DNA of 64,000 bases from Beaufortia kweichowensis (taxonomy: Eukaryota; Chordata; Actinopteri; Cypriniformes; Gastromyzontidae). This document shows, piece after piece, positions 12,213 to 24,370 of this stretch. How positions within the stretch are numbered: the first letter of the stretch is position 1; each line of letters opens with the position of its first letter. The notes under the pieces were generated by a model. The model saw only the letters and a program-made list of their open reading frames with translations, had not been told where the DNA came from and made no database searches. The stretch is from NCBI GenBank assembly GCA_019155185.1, contig CM032802.1, forward strand, positions 5,122,501 through 5,186,500, in the 5' to 3' direction. Position numbers and translations under genes: made by a program.

Positions 12213-13868
12213 CCTACTGCTTCTGATGATCCTGCTGCTACCTCAAGCCTTATCAGGTCACCAGGGGGGTCCCAGTCAGACTAATGGAAACCTGGTCACC
12301 CCTCAGGAGCCCAGTTTGGCCCAGACCATTCAGAAACTTCTCCTGAACCGCCTGGGTCTACAGTCGCACCCCAACCCCAGTCAGAAGGCACGGGTGCCCC
12401 AGTATCTTCTAGACTTGTATCGATTTCACACGCAACAGTACTATCTCATCGAAGACCCAGAGTTTAGCTACCCCTCCCAGCATGTACAAGGAGCCAACAC
12501 GGTCCGATGCTTTCACCACACAGGTATGAGGTGTTATTGTACTAGGTCATTGAGAACTTTGATTCTCCTGGCAGTCATAAAGGTTACGTTTACCGCAAAC
12601 ACACCACGGAAATGTGTGGAAGTCAATTAAACTGCTTTTGGTGCCAACATGACTATTGAAAACACTACCTGTGGATTCAATGTTCTGAGGTTTTTCACTT
12701 GAATCTTGGCATTGGTGTGGACACCTTGGAACAGGTTAAGAAGAACGTAGTTTATTTCTCAAAGTGCTCCCAGAAAATCACGTGTAATTATTATTTAGTT
12801 GGACAATTATGTCATTATCTGGAGCAACCAGATTGGGGAGGTGTTGGAACATGATGGAAAGAAAAGTATTTTACAACTTAAGAACTTTGTGTGTCTCTTT
12901 TTTCTGTTTTCTAACCTGCAGATTCAACAGAGTTACAGAGTTCTCCTGAAGAGAAGAACGTTGACAGCATTCATATTGGCTTCAATCTATCTTCCATTCC
13001 TTCAGACGAAAGTGTGGTGTCGGCAGAACTACGCTTCCTTCATGAAGGATCACACGAAAAGTCTCACGTGGTCAACCTTTATCTCTCCAGCGGTGACCCT
13101 GCATCAAATCCCAAACTTCTCCATTCACGTCGGTTAACCAAAGACAGAAAGACCCCTGCAGAACTCTGGGAAACATTTCCCTTGCCTGGAGATGTGTTTA
13201 AGAGCATATCCAAGAAGTCAGGGAGTCTATCTTTCGTTCTGGATGTTGTCGCAGATAACAGCAGTCTTCTGAAAGACAGACATCTGCGTGTGCGCAGGTC
13301 ACCGGGGCAGGATGAGCCCAGCTGGGCGAAGCAGAGACCCCTACTGGTAACTTACAGCCACGATGGGCGCAGCGAACCCCTCGTACCCCTCAAAAAGCGG
13401 ACCCATGCTGGCAGAAGAGGTAGGGGCAGATGGACGGGGGGCAGGTTTGGGGCTAACAGAGGTCAGGGCTCGGATGCAGGCTGGCAGGGGGGATGGAATG
13501 AAAGACGGGTGAAACGCAACGGCGGGAGGGCGGCAAAGCTCAAACGCCTCTCCCGAGCTCGCTGTCGTCGACACCCACTGTATGTGGACTTCAAAGATGT
13601 AGGCTGGAATAAATGGATCGTGGCCCCATCCGGTTACGATGCTTTCTTTTGTCTCGGCGAGTGCCGCTTCCCACTGGCTGACCATATGAATTCTTCCAGC
13701 CATGCAATGGTGCAGACGCTGGTGAACTCTGTAAACGGGGCCGTGCCGCGGGCCTGCTGCGTGCCCACCGCCCTCAGCCCTATTGCTCTCCTATACCTGG
13801 ACCAGGAGGAACGTGTGGTGTTAAAAAACTACCAAGACATGGTGGTGGAGGGGTGCGGTTGTCGATAG
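12199..13868 (+). CDS. bmp16: Bone morphogenetic protein of the BMP2/4/16 class, probably Bmp16
   Basis: Secreted TGF-beta superfamily ligand; family members signal as dimers through BMP receptors and SMAD1/5/8. Coding exons are 12199-12523 and 12922-13868, phase 1, giving 423 aa. Residues 1-20 form a signal peptide (MFPASLLLLMILLLPQALSG). A prodomain follows, with N-glycosylation sequons at N130 and N221. Consensus furin sites are RVRR (231-234) and RVKR (304-307). The predicted mature chain is 308-423 (116 aa), with a basic N-terminus, all seven cystine-knot cysteines, the NSS sequon at N365 and the ending VVEGCGCR. The C-terminal domain is close to BMP2/4, but substitutions such as FFCLGECRF and the Gly/Arg-rich linker point to the third teleost paralogue, Bmp16, rather than Bmp2 or Bmp4. 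The start has A at -3. Class is near certain; the bmp16 assignment is from recall. Confidence 0.8.
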
Positions 13869-13899
13869 TAAAATACTTAATACAATGAGCAAGGGAAGG

Positions 13900-14732
13900 A
13901 ATAAATGGGACTTTAAAAAGGAAGTTGAGAATGATAAAGAATTGAGTCAGAAAAATAATTGTAAGAAAGCGAGGTAAAACTGTTGTAAAGGAAAAAAATC
14001 TTTGAAGGAATTCTCCAGGTTTAATACAATAAATAGGTTTAATGTTTAGCTCAATTAACAGCATTTATTGCATGAAGTAATAAACACAAAAAAGGTCATA
14101 ATAATTATCACCTTAACAATTAAATAAGGTAATAATAAAAAATAATTAATAAAAAAGCAGGTTGTAAACTGTGACTTTTACTTAAATTTTTTCCTAACAT
14201 AAATCTAATAATATAAATAAATAAAGTGTTCTTCAAGTGTAACCTTCTAAAGCTAATCGTGGAAATTAAAAAGTGACATGTTAAAATCATTTTGCTTTAT
14301 TTATGCCACAAATGCTGTTGATTGAGCTTACCTTGTACTGAGCCCAAAGCATTCCTTAACACGAGCACCTTCCCATAATCCTTCAGAACCGAGCTTTGAC
14401 TTCCTGTGTCCAGTGACGCTTTGTATCTGTGTGAACTGTGACCCTAAAAGCACTCAATTCAAACGTGACGTGTCTGTCTTATGTAATATACTCAAGCTTT
14501 CTGTCCTGTAGGCGTCTAATCGCTTTGTTCCTGTTGTTGTGTCTTTCCTGTACCGTTTTGTGCATCCTTCCCTCATGAACATCATATCATTGACAACACC
14601 AAGGGACCAAGAAATGACCATAGACTCACACAGAGCGTTTGTGTCAAGAAAGATGCTGGAAGACTTTAAGCCGAGCAGAGACAATGAGAGTGAATCTTCA
14701 CTTGGACTCTTCATCTCTGGTTGCAAAATAAA
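13900..14732 (+). other. bmp16: bmp16 3'UTR with poly(A) signals
   Basis: AATAAA occurs at 13900-13905, 32 nt after the stop codon, which would give an unusually short 3'UTR. AATAAA also occurs around 14212-14224 and at 14727-14732. The stretch 14330-14740 is less AT-rich than the sequence between and could be a distal 3'UTR. The site actually used cannot be read from sequence alone. Confidence 0.4.
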
Positions 14733-17519
14733 CTGTAAAGCATGCGCTGTGACAGAGGCAACTGATTGCAGGCACTTCTTAATATGAGCTATTTAAAAAA
14801 AATTATGGCAACAAGAAATTATTATGTTATTGTTTGAATGTGCTATTATTTATGGTTTCCTGTATTTTTTTTTAATTTACGGTGCAGTCCAAAGAAAAGT
14901 TGCTAAACAAATACTTCTGTGGTAGTAATGTAAATCTAATTTAAAAATACATCTATATATCTATTTAAATAGCAAAAAATATGGAATATTTAATCTTGAC
15001 AATTACTGCAGATATACAGTACAAATACCAGAACGCCTTATAGATCCATGTAACACCAGTTAAAACTGGTATAGCTCATATGTTATTTTTAAACCCACAG
15101 CACTGAATCATGGCAGCTTTATATTGGCAATGATTTATCTATGAGGGCTTTTTCCTTACAATAGAAGCTTTGTGAAACAAAGAAAAATGCCTAAACATTC
15201 CATAATACTGTGCCAAAATGTTACGTACTGTGCCGTATGTGTGCAAGCTTGGTAACTCTACATAACTTTGTGACAAGTGTCTTGTTTGCCATCATGTAGT
15301 TATCACGACATCAGTCAATCTGTTTGCTTATAAAGAGATAAAAATAGAGAATCAACAAAGCTTAGTCTAAGTCTAAGCTTACTCCAACATGTAATGTGTT
15401 TCATGCTGAATTTAAACAAGTGCTTTGAGAATGTGTGACGTTGTCTGGAGCCATTGTGAAATGTGTAATAATAAATCGCAAATCAGGCAGTTGTAGCTCT
15501 CATATGGTTTTCTTTCAAAAAGCTTCTTGCATTTCTCTCCTTGCTGAAATAACTTCAGATGTCTTGCAAATCATGTTTACCAATGTAGATGACATTATAA
15601 AAACATGAAATAGCATCCTCTACCGCATCCCTGTGCAGTCTAGACGATGATATCCAGAGAATAACTTCATTTTCATCTGTTTTCTGGGCACTTGGATATC
15701 AAGCTAGATTAAAATAAACAGAAACACTTCATTAGTGTTTGTACAGTAATTATTATATATAATTTCACTATATATATATTTTATATATTTCATAAAACAA
15801 AATACACAAACATACACATAAGAACAACAGAAAATGGTTAAAAGACATACATTTTGATACAATGTTTAATAAAACAAGAGGAATACCAATGCATCTATGA
15901 AAAGGCTCCAAATATGTTTGTGTGTTACTACATGAAACATCTGAAACTAATAGAACATCTGAGTGTAAATAAAAGTAATATAGGTCAAAAACCAGCATGA
16001 AAATGACCTTTGACCTGTGCTCCCTTTTTTTTTCACCTCCATATCTCTGTTTGCCATTACAGAGGAGTGTAGAGTGAAGGCTGGGTGGGATATGGCTGGT
16101 TTATCTTTCCAGGTGTTGACCTATGAACTGAATTGCAGCGGCCTAGATACAGTGTCATGTACATAGCACCTTCCCAAAGCCATAAAGCAACAACCAGGCC
16201 TAAACATACACCAAGAGCATGGGATTGAAGACATGTTAGTCCACTAAAATATGAACATTCTCTCATAATTTAATAACTTTTATGCCATTACAGCTGTATA
16301 TGACTTCCTTTCTTCAGTTAAACACAACAATGAATTTTGCAATAAAATAGTATCATGTTATTCTCATGTTACTGTATCTTCTCATACAAAAGCTCTAAAA
16401 AGCACAAACATTCATCATCAAAAATGTCTTCTAAGGCAAGGCTTTATGAAAACTATATAAAGTTGCAAATAATTTTTATACCACCTTAAAATTGTCTTTC
16501 TCACAAGATTTTTTTACCACCTCATCAAATGCAACACAAATATTTGCTGTAATATTTGCTCTGTTGTCATTCATGACCTGAAAGGTTTAAGTAAAACTAA
16601 AACTGTATGTTTTATGTTTTATCATGTTCGAATGTTTTAATGTCACTACATTACAAAGATAAAGAGATTTATAGGAACACACTATTTCTACTTTAGGGTT
16701 TGTTAAAACAAACACCGTCACTTAAAACAGCCCCTAATATCGTGTGAGAACTGTGGTAAATCCATTAAAAGGTGTCCATTGGGTCCTCTTATGACTGACA
16801 GGTTAAAGAACAAGCCAACTCAACAATCTTTTCCTACGTTTAGTCCCACCTTACCCGCTCATTTTCCATCAAGGGAACAATGTACGACGAGTCTGCAACT
16901 TGTCATAACCACAACTGGCCTGGGTATGAATTTCAAAATTATGAACATAATTAATAGGTGTGAAGTGTTTTTTGTTTCAACCTTTAAAATAATTTGGCCA
17001 TGGCAATATTCCATTAATTTCATCACAATCTATCATCTCCACTTTCTAAGTATAGGTCAGACCATATTCATTGCCAAACATTTTAGCTAACAGATTTCAT
17101 AGCTGTCATTAGGCAATTCAGTTAAGATAATTACCACACTTAAAATAAATCCCAAAAATATGTAACTGTAGTAAGACTTTTTTTTACCTGCTTTACATTG
17201 ACGTCACCCACAGCAGTTTTTTATCATAAGAAGAATCTGGTGGAACGTTGTGGTTTTGTGTGTTCACCTATAGAATTCCCCTTTCAAGACAGAAATAAGC
17301 CCAAATAAGTAAAGAAAATAAAACAGTGAGCAAGATTTGCAGACTAAACCGCATGCAGTACATCAAGCTGCTAGGGTAAATCCCTGCTGGCTCTATATTT
17401 AGCATGACTAAAAGAAAGGTGTCCTGGAAGATCTTAGAAGAAAGAGTATGCTACAAACTTAAATGTGAGACAAAACAGGAATATTTCAGAGTTCAAAAGC
17501 AAAGATAAAGCAGATCCTG

Positions 17520-17660
17520 AGATCTTTGATCAGTTGAGCAGGTGTGAGCTGTTGGTTGAGCGACACAAGCTTGTTAACCAGCCAAACCATCAAAGTCGCC
17601 CAATGTTATGCTAGACCTGCACCAGCCACCATAACCCAGTTTGGCTGGATGTTAAACTCC
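17520..17660. repeat. accagc/gctggt interspersed repeat fragment
   Basis: Phrases such as 'gttaaccagccaaaccat', 'ctagacctgcaccagcc' and 'gtttggctgg' match the dispersed cyprinid repeat built from accagc and gctggt motifs. Shorter fragments lie near 5755-5810, 8100-8160 and 10995-11045. Confidence 0.45.
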
Positions 17661-19639
17661 CATTACGACCTTGTGGGCACAGTGAGAACCTGAAGTTCTT
17701 AGACGAGAACTTAATGGTGGTGGAACGATCAAAACTCCTCCCTATGATCTCTCCACCTAAGTCTGCTCCTTCCCCCACAGCCCAAGATGAAAAATGATGT
17801 TTTTACAGGTGTCTAGCGATGCGGATGCTATCCCTGCTCGGCTGGAATTCACATTCATTGCTTCTCCTCTCGCTTACCCTCTCTTTTTCTCTGAGATCTG
17901 TCTGTCTATATGTGGCTTTAAAACCAGTGCCCTACTTTAAGTGGCTGCTATGGGAGATATATCACCAAAACATAAAAGTATGGGGTTGGGTCAGGTGGAT
18001 GGGAGTTAACAGGTACTTTGGGATTCAGTCGTTATCCTGTATCTGTCTGTATCTCTTGTCTTAAGCAGACCCTTGATATCCTATAAACTATTAGGAACTC
18101 TCTATGGAGAAGGTGATAATAGCGTGAATGGGACCAATTGACTGTTGGCGTTTGTGTAAACTGTGAGTTTGAAACCTAACCTTTACTCTACAACAATGTA
18201 CTACACCTTGTTGGAAAAGCATTAATAAACTTACAGCACAATCACAGTCCTGTAATTTGCCATTGTTGCTTTAATTGTCAATTATTCGCTCATGGTATAA
18301 CAATATAGTTTATAAAACATGCACTTAAAATCTATTTTTAAGTTAGTTTTATATAATTATGCATGATGCACAAAACCTTCAATAACACTACATTAAATTT
18401 AAAAAGAAAAACTGGAAAAGTAATTTTCTACAAATAATTAAGTATCCATATAATATTAATAATATTGCCTCATCAGTAAAGCATGTAGTGATACAGGAAA
18501 AACAGCAGGAGTCAGAGTCTCCTGGCCAACCTGAGCGGGCAAGAAAGTGAAGCGCAGGGATAAAGAAATATCGAAGAACAGAAGGAAGAGACGTTAAGAC
18601 AGCTGTGTGGCTGTTTACTCCTCAGATGAAGCCCACAGAGGAGAAGCAGGCAGGAAAGGTGGGAGTCTGGTTGCCAGGATGGATTCATCGTAGAACTTGT
18701 TTTATGGCTTTCACAAACAAAGTGCTACATAGATCTACACACGAGCGAAGGGTCAATAGCAACGGTGCCCAGTACATCAGCCCGGTAAACAGAAACGGAG
18801 AGTTCTCCAAGCTGCACAGCAGGTCTTCTCATTACAGAGCTGTCAACATCATAACAGCAGATCTATTTTAAGATGGTTTTCAAGGCATGCCAAATAAATA
18901 GTGACTAATGAGTTTAAGCTGCAAATTAACGGTTTGAACTTCCAGATGAATTTGTGGTTTGATGAATGTCTGCAAATATACGGTTAAATAATGAACCTTT
19001 TAACACAGTTATCTGTGTACTTAATTCTGATTGGTTGATTGTGATAAAGAGTGATTTTTGTATAATTCTGTATTCAGTCATTTGTAATCTATAACAACTA
19101 TTTTCTTAGTGGACGCTTTAAGATAATCTACAAGTAAAATAAATAAATCCTTAAATAATCCTTAAAAACTTCCTTAAACAAGGAGCTCAACTGGCTCATT
19201 TCAGTTGCAACCATCACAAAACAAACAGACTGATAAAAATGATGATACATAGATTAAATGTGTCCGCCAATTGCATAAATACAAATGTATATTATAAATA
19301 TAAATGTATTTAATCTTACTAAAACCTTCAGTATATTAAGAATTGTTGTCTGAACAAGTGCTTTCTCTGTATCTAGGGGAACGCTCACAATATTTTACTA
19401 TGGCTTCTGTACACACACGTCATTTCCGCAAGTGAAAGACCAGAAGTCAAATTTTCCAGTCTATATCTAAATTTAGTCTATAGTTTCGCATATATTGTTT
19501 TTATTTGGCAGGTATGCAACATGAGCCTCTATTTTATCACATCCATAACTATGGAATTACGGTCAGGAAAGAGACCAAAACAGTGAGCGAGTAAATGAAT
19601 GCTGTTCAATGAATAAAATGACTGCATGAGAAAAAAATG

Positions 19640-20290
19640 AGAGTTCATCGAATATGATAGATGGCCACCGTGGGTGACATTACAAAGAAAAAAACTCATC
19701 CTTCCTATTTTCCCTCGCCTCCTTGCTGTTCTCCGCTTGTTTTCGGTCAGCTCAGAGTTTTCGACAAGCTTTTTTCCCTTTTTCCATCCTTTCCAAGAGA
19801 AAAAGCCCTCATTACATTAGCACATGTCCCCCTTCTCCAAAACATGGCTGCTAACAGGCAGATGAATGACTGCGACTGACTACCTCGCACAGTACATGAT
19901 GCTCCTGAGAAGCATTAAAGTGTATTTCATCCTTTCCAAAAAAGCCAGGAGAAAGACAGAAGAAGGAAGGAGTTAAGAAGAAGAGGCCTGGCAGAAAGAT
20001 TAGATTAGCACTTTTAAACATCTGCAAATTCGTCCAACCTCAACTACCGCTTCCCGACAGATTACCCCTCCATCTCACAATCCTTCAAGCTCCTTCCCGG
20101 ATCCTGCCTCCTTCTCCCTGTATTTTGTCCCGGGTTTTTTTCGTCTGATCTGTTTTCCTCTCATTGAGCCTGTTTATTTCCCTGGTATCTCCATCTGTCG
20201 TCGACTGCTCTGAATCGTAAAACACACAGAGAAGTTTCGAAAGTCTGCGACCGCATTGTTTTCAAAGGAAGAGTACGGTCTGGAAATGTA
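19640..20290. promoter_or_regulatory. Candidate conserved non-coding element
   Basis: Roughly 650 nt of non-repetitive, pyrimidine/purine-rich sequence of higher GC content than its surroundings, with CpGs (ctaccgcttcccgacag, gtcgtcgactg). There is no convincing splice-bounded ORF. Proposed only because it differs in composition from the surrounding desert. Confidence 0.2.
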
Positions 20291-23200
20291 TCTGAAATAT
20301 GTCAAAGAATAAAAACTTTATTTGTGGATAAAAAATACTTTATACGTACACTGCTTGATTTGTGTCTTTAAGAGGCTAAACCTTTTGGCTCAATTGGTAT
20401 AAATTAATATCATCACACAATAATAAAAAAAGGCTTAAACAAATATAAGTCTACAGAGTACTATGTTCAGGCTTTGCTGTCCCAAATGTTTGATAGTATG
20501 AAGTAGTAGCGGGGTCTAACGAGCTGTTGTTGTCGACATTTCCATTCATTTCTCAGTATTCGCTGAAGAGTCAGACAGGGTTCCTAAAGAAGTGATAATG
20601 TGCAGTGCTATGATCAACATCCAGGAAAATCAGCAAAGGGATGTGAAAATGTGGATTAGTCTTTAAATGTCTTTTCCTCCCACACACAGCCCAAAATGCT
20701 TCCTGGAGTGTGAAAGACTTTCCTACACATATGCATACAAATATACACCAACACACCAAATCCAGAGGGGTATGTCAGTTTACATCTCTATCCTCATAAT
20801 CACTTCTGGGCCTAACTTTTTGTACATTAAACAGTCTACTGACTTAGATGCAAGTAAAAAGCAGCATAGGGATGATATACATCCTTGCTAAATTATTGCT
20901 GCCCCATCAGACTTCATTATTCTCTCTCAAAGAGAGGTGCTGATCTGTGAAGCCCACACAAGCTCAAATCAGCCTCTCTCTCTGTATCTCTCTCAACATC
21001 TCACTTTAGGTCCTCTTCACCCAGTAAATATGTTAGCAGCTCTCATAATTTACCCTCATAGAAAACTTTTTGAAGTCTGGTGATTAGTAACATTAAAGCC
21101 GTTATTTAATAAGTCCCAGATAATGGATACTGATTTCCTTGTGCAATCAAAAAAATTTTATGGGTGTATTGTGGGTGATTTACCAAGAATAATTGTGCAA
21201 TTAGCCACAGATATAGATTGGTTGATTACACCCACACTGATGTTTCATGTGGTAATATTATCAAACGTTAGGTATGGGTGGTAATGAAAAATTTATTTTA
21301 AACCGCGGAATTACTGGTATTGATGAAACAAATAAGAGCTACAGACAAAAATGGAACATTACATGTGGTTAAAATGAAAAGAACAACTAAGTGTTACAGT
21401 CGAATTGCATAAAGATCAAAGGAAAAACAACAGCTAATAATGTCTCATTATTATATTTCTGTCTGTCTGCTCAAACTAACAAAACAATTACTGTTATAAC
21501 ACGAACCAATCCAGCATAGATTCATTTATAACCCAAAGGCTGCTTTTTGGCTGCTGCATGAATCAAAAACAACATTTTTTAGAGTTTAAAAGTAACTAAA
21601 AGTAAATTGTTTACTTACAGTTGTCTTTGCATAAAAAATTGCTCTGCAAATATAAAAGGTTCATTAAAAGGTATAATGGGTTATACTGTGGTATGACTTG
21701 GTCTCTGTCTGTCTGGCCAATAGCAAAAGTTAGATACAGATCAGTAACACTTTATAACATCAATATATGTACTCCTACACAACTGCGTAGAGACATAAAC
21801 AGTTCAGGTGAATCATTTCCAAACATGTAAAATGTTAAAGCATTTGACATTTAAAATGAAACAGCATCAATTTTACTTCTGTGATGAGAAAATGTCAGAT
21901 CTTTCTGGCCAGCAAAACATAACACTAAACATTTGCATAGCCTATGCTCTTTAATTTCTGAAGTCAGCAAAAATCAATGTCTGTGGAAAACATATGTGGG
22001 ATGCATCTTTCTGTCTCCTGCTCGATCACTGTAACATGGAGAGAACTGCATGAGAGCGACTCAAAACAACTCAACCCGATAAAAGAAACATCCAGCCATA
22101 AACACAGGTCACCAACACACAGACCTCAATATCCCAGTCCAACACTGATCAAACATATCCAGCATAAACTTCATATGAACTGTAAACTCTTAAATCTGAA
22201 TGCTTGATTGGAACGTTGTCCCAGGGACAATTTTTCTCACTTGACAAAATCAGGAAAGCATAGTCATCCATCAATGTGAGTGTTTATCACATTGTTTTTG
22301 TGAAAAAATCATAAGTCTGACTATTCAGAAAATGAATAGCACATCTTTACTCAACAGGTTGAAAGATTGAACATAAAAAAACATTTCTTCTAGAGGATGT
22401 ATATTTCTACTGTCAATAGTGTATTACAGAATGCTTAAGGTCTGCACAAAAACCTGCTGGATTTAAATGGGTCTGAGGGACAGTATTGTGAATATTCAAA
22501 TCAAAGCTGTTAAAAAGACTCTGAGTGGAACTCTAGTACTATAATGGGTCAGTCACACTTCAAATGAACTTTATAAAGAGCCTCCACTGGTCACAGTGTG
22601 GCACTGGTTCAAAATAAAAAGCAATAAGTATCGTATGTAACTGTAATTTAACTGTGCTGACATTGGAGCAGGTCAGCGGTGTTCATCATAAAAGGTTCTT
22701 AGAGTTGTAATTTTACTAGGTGGACGTGTTTTGTGTCACAGGAGAGAGATCCGGTGCCAATGTATTAAGTTTAACAGCTGCGTAAAAACAAAACACATAA
22801 AAGACAAAAAATACAAGCACTCTTCCTTACCTTGGTAAGTAAGGAAGTACAGAAGTGACTTTAATGATTTCAACAAGCAATAATTACTGATGTCCAAATT
22901 TATCCAAATGTTGCATGGAGAAAAATATAAAGCCTTAACTTTATTCTTCTGTGGAACAAAAAAGGTATATTTTTACAAAACAAGTCAAATGATAACCAAA
23001 TTCAAATATGAAAGTGTAGTCTAAATAAGAAAGACTATATTCTGTGATTTAGATTGTGACGGACAGCCTGATAGACTTGCAATGCAAGACTTGAAGTCAC
23101 ACGAGGTCAAGAGTCTGAAATCTTCCCTTCAGTCTTTGGATATGGTTACGGTAGATGATAAATGACAATCCCTTTCCTGCCAGAATGAGAAAACCAAACG

Positions 23201-23379
23201 TGCTAAGTCGTTACACTTCCTGTACAGGCCCAACCCAGTTTACCATCCTACACACAAACACAGTGACAACAACGCGTATCCTTTCTATCACTCACACACT
23301 CACTGCTCTCACGCTATCACCAGAAGACATAAGCACTGGACTTTGAGACCCACGGCACATCACTATGATAAACGCAGAG

Positions 23380-23780
23380 GTTTGGCAAACGTCGTCACTC
23401 AGCTCTGGTGCTGTCTTCTTACTCACCAACCTCTCCAGCTACAGTATGCAGGACCACCTTTGAGAAGATCGACGGCAATTACGCTGCCGTGCGCATTATG
23501 TCCACAGTACAAATAAACAGAATAAATGGTTTTGTCCCTTCTTATGGATTGAATTATATTCTGTATATTCCTATATTCCTTTTCATTGGTAGAATCGTGC
23601 AGCGCGGGATCCATTTTATGTTTTATTTGGACAGGAGTGCCGTCGGATTCATAAACTGTAGCATTATAATTGCAAGCAAGTCGTCCAGCAAGTCTGACTT
23701 TTGTTAACCAGCACATGTGCTGGTCTGGAAGAAGATGGCAAAGAGCTGCTCTGTGTTCAAGTCTCAAGTAAGGTCAAAAA
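23380..23780. promoter_or_regulatory. Candidate conserved non-coding element with CpG cluster
   Basis: A complex, non-repetitive block keeps many CpGs in an AT-rich desert (for example gatcgacggcaattacgctg and cagcgcgggatcc). It contains a TATAATTGCAAGC-like homeodomain/octamer-type AT core and ends near a perfect 18-bp palindrome (23707-23724) centred on an E-box-like CACATGTG. It is open on both strands for over 290 nt, yet neither translation resembles a protein family and no splice sites frame it. Enhancer is the likeliest reading; a lineage-specific small gene is not excluded. Confidence 0.3.
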
Positions 23781-24119
23781 ACTGTCATCGTCTTGAAGTT
23801 GTTGTTGCCATGGTTTTAAAAACACAGTTTGATGGTGTCTGTGATGCAGAGGACAGGTGAATCTGTCCAGGCTGTATTTCAGAGGAAAATCAAAAGAACA
23901 AGTAAAATTAGTTTTTTTGTATTATGATTTGCACAATACATAATGATTTAACCGTCAATGAAAAGGTCTAAGACTCTAATATTTGACACATTTTCATAAC
24001 AATAAATATAAACAAAAAAATATTAAAAATAATGTTATTTATAAAAATACAACAAATTCAAAATTTTTTAAATACTTAAAAGACTTTGAAGCAAAACCCA
24101 AAATATTATTATTAAAGAT

Positions 24120-24370
24120 TATTTGTAGTATCATGTTTTTCCACACATGATGTTGATGTTGGACAACATGAATTTAGCAAAAACACATGTAAAACGTGTG
24201 GTTTTTAAATACTTTGTGTGAATCCCATGTAAATTTCCATGTGAAACCCATGGAAAACCCACGGAATCACATGTGAAAAATGTGGTGACACGTTATCATA
24301 GTGTGAAAATAACATCACAATCACATGTTAATAACATTTTACCACATTTCACATGTGATCCTTTGGGGTT
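24120..24370. repeat. Palindromic 'cacatgtg' repeat (MITE-like)
   Basis: Repeated variants of cacatgtg, catgtgaaa and acatgttaat in both orientations fill about 250 nt, with cacatg near each end. This is typical of a palindromic non-autonomous DNA element. No target duplication could be set with confidence. Confidence 0.45.

Noticed and set aside
13341..13703. 120-codon open frame antisense to bmp16 exon 3
   Set aside because: It lies opposite the well-supported ligand and prodomain coding sequence, and its translation resembles no protein family; it follows from the GC-rich coding strand.
12199..13868. Assignment as bmp2 or bmp4
   Set aside because: Finger-1 residues, the Gly/Arg-rich linker before the furin site and the linkage to ppp1r37 and shkbp1 do not fit what I recall of bmp2 or bmp4; bmp16 fits better, though a phylogeny is needed to settle it.
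23045..23115. tRNA-like sequence 'gacagcctgatagacttgca'
   Set aside because: No consistent cloverleaf could be drawn and the A and B boxes are not convincing.
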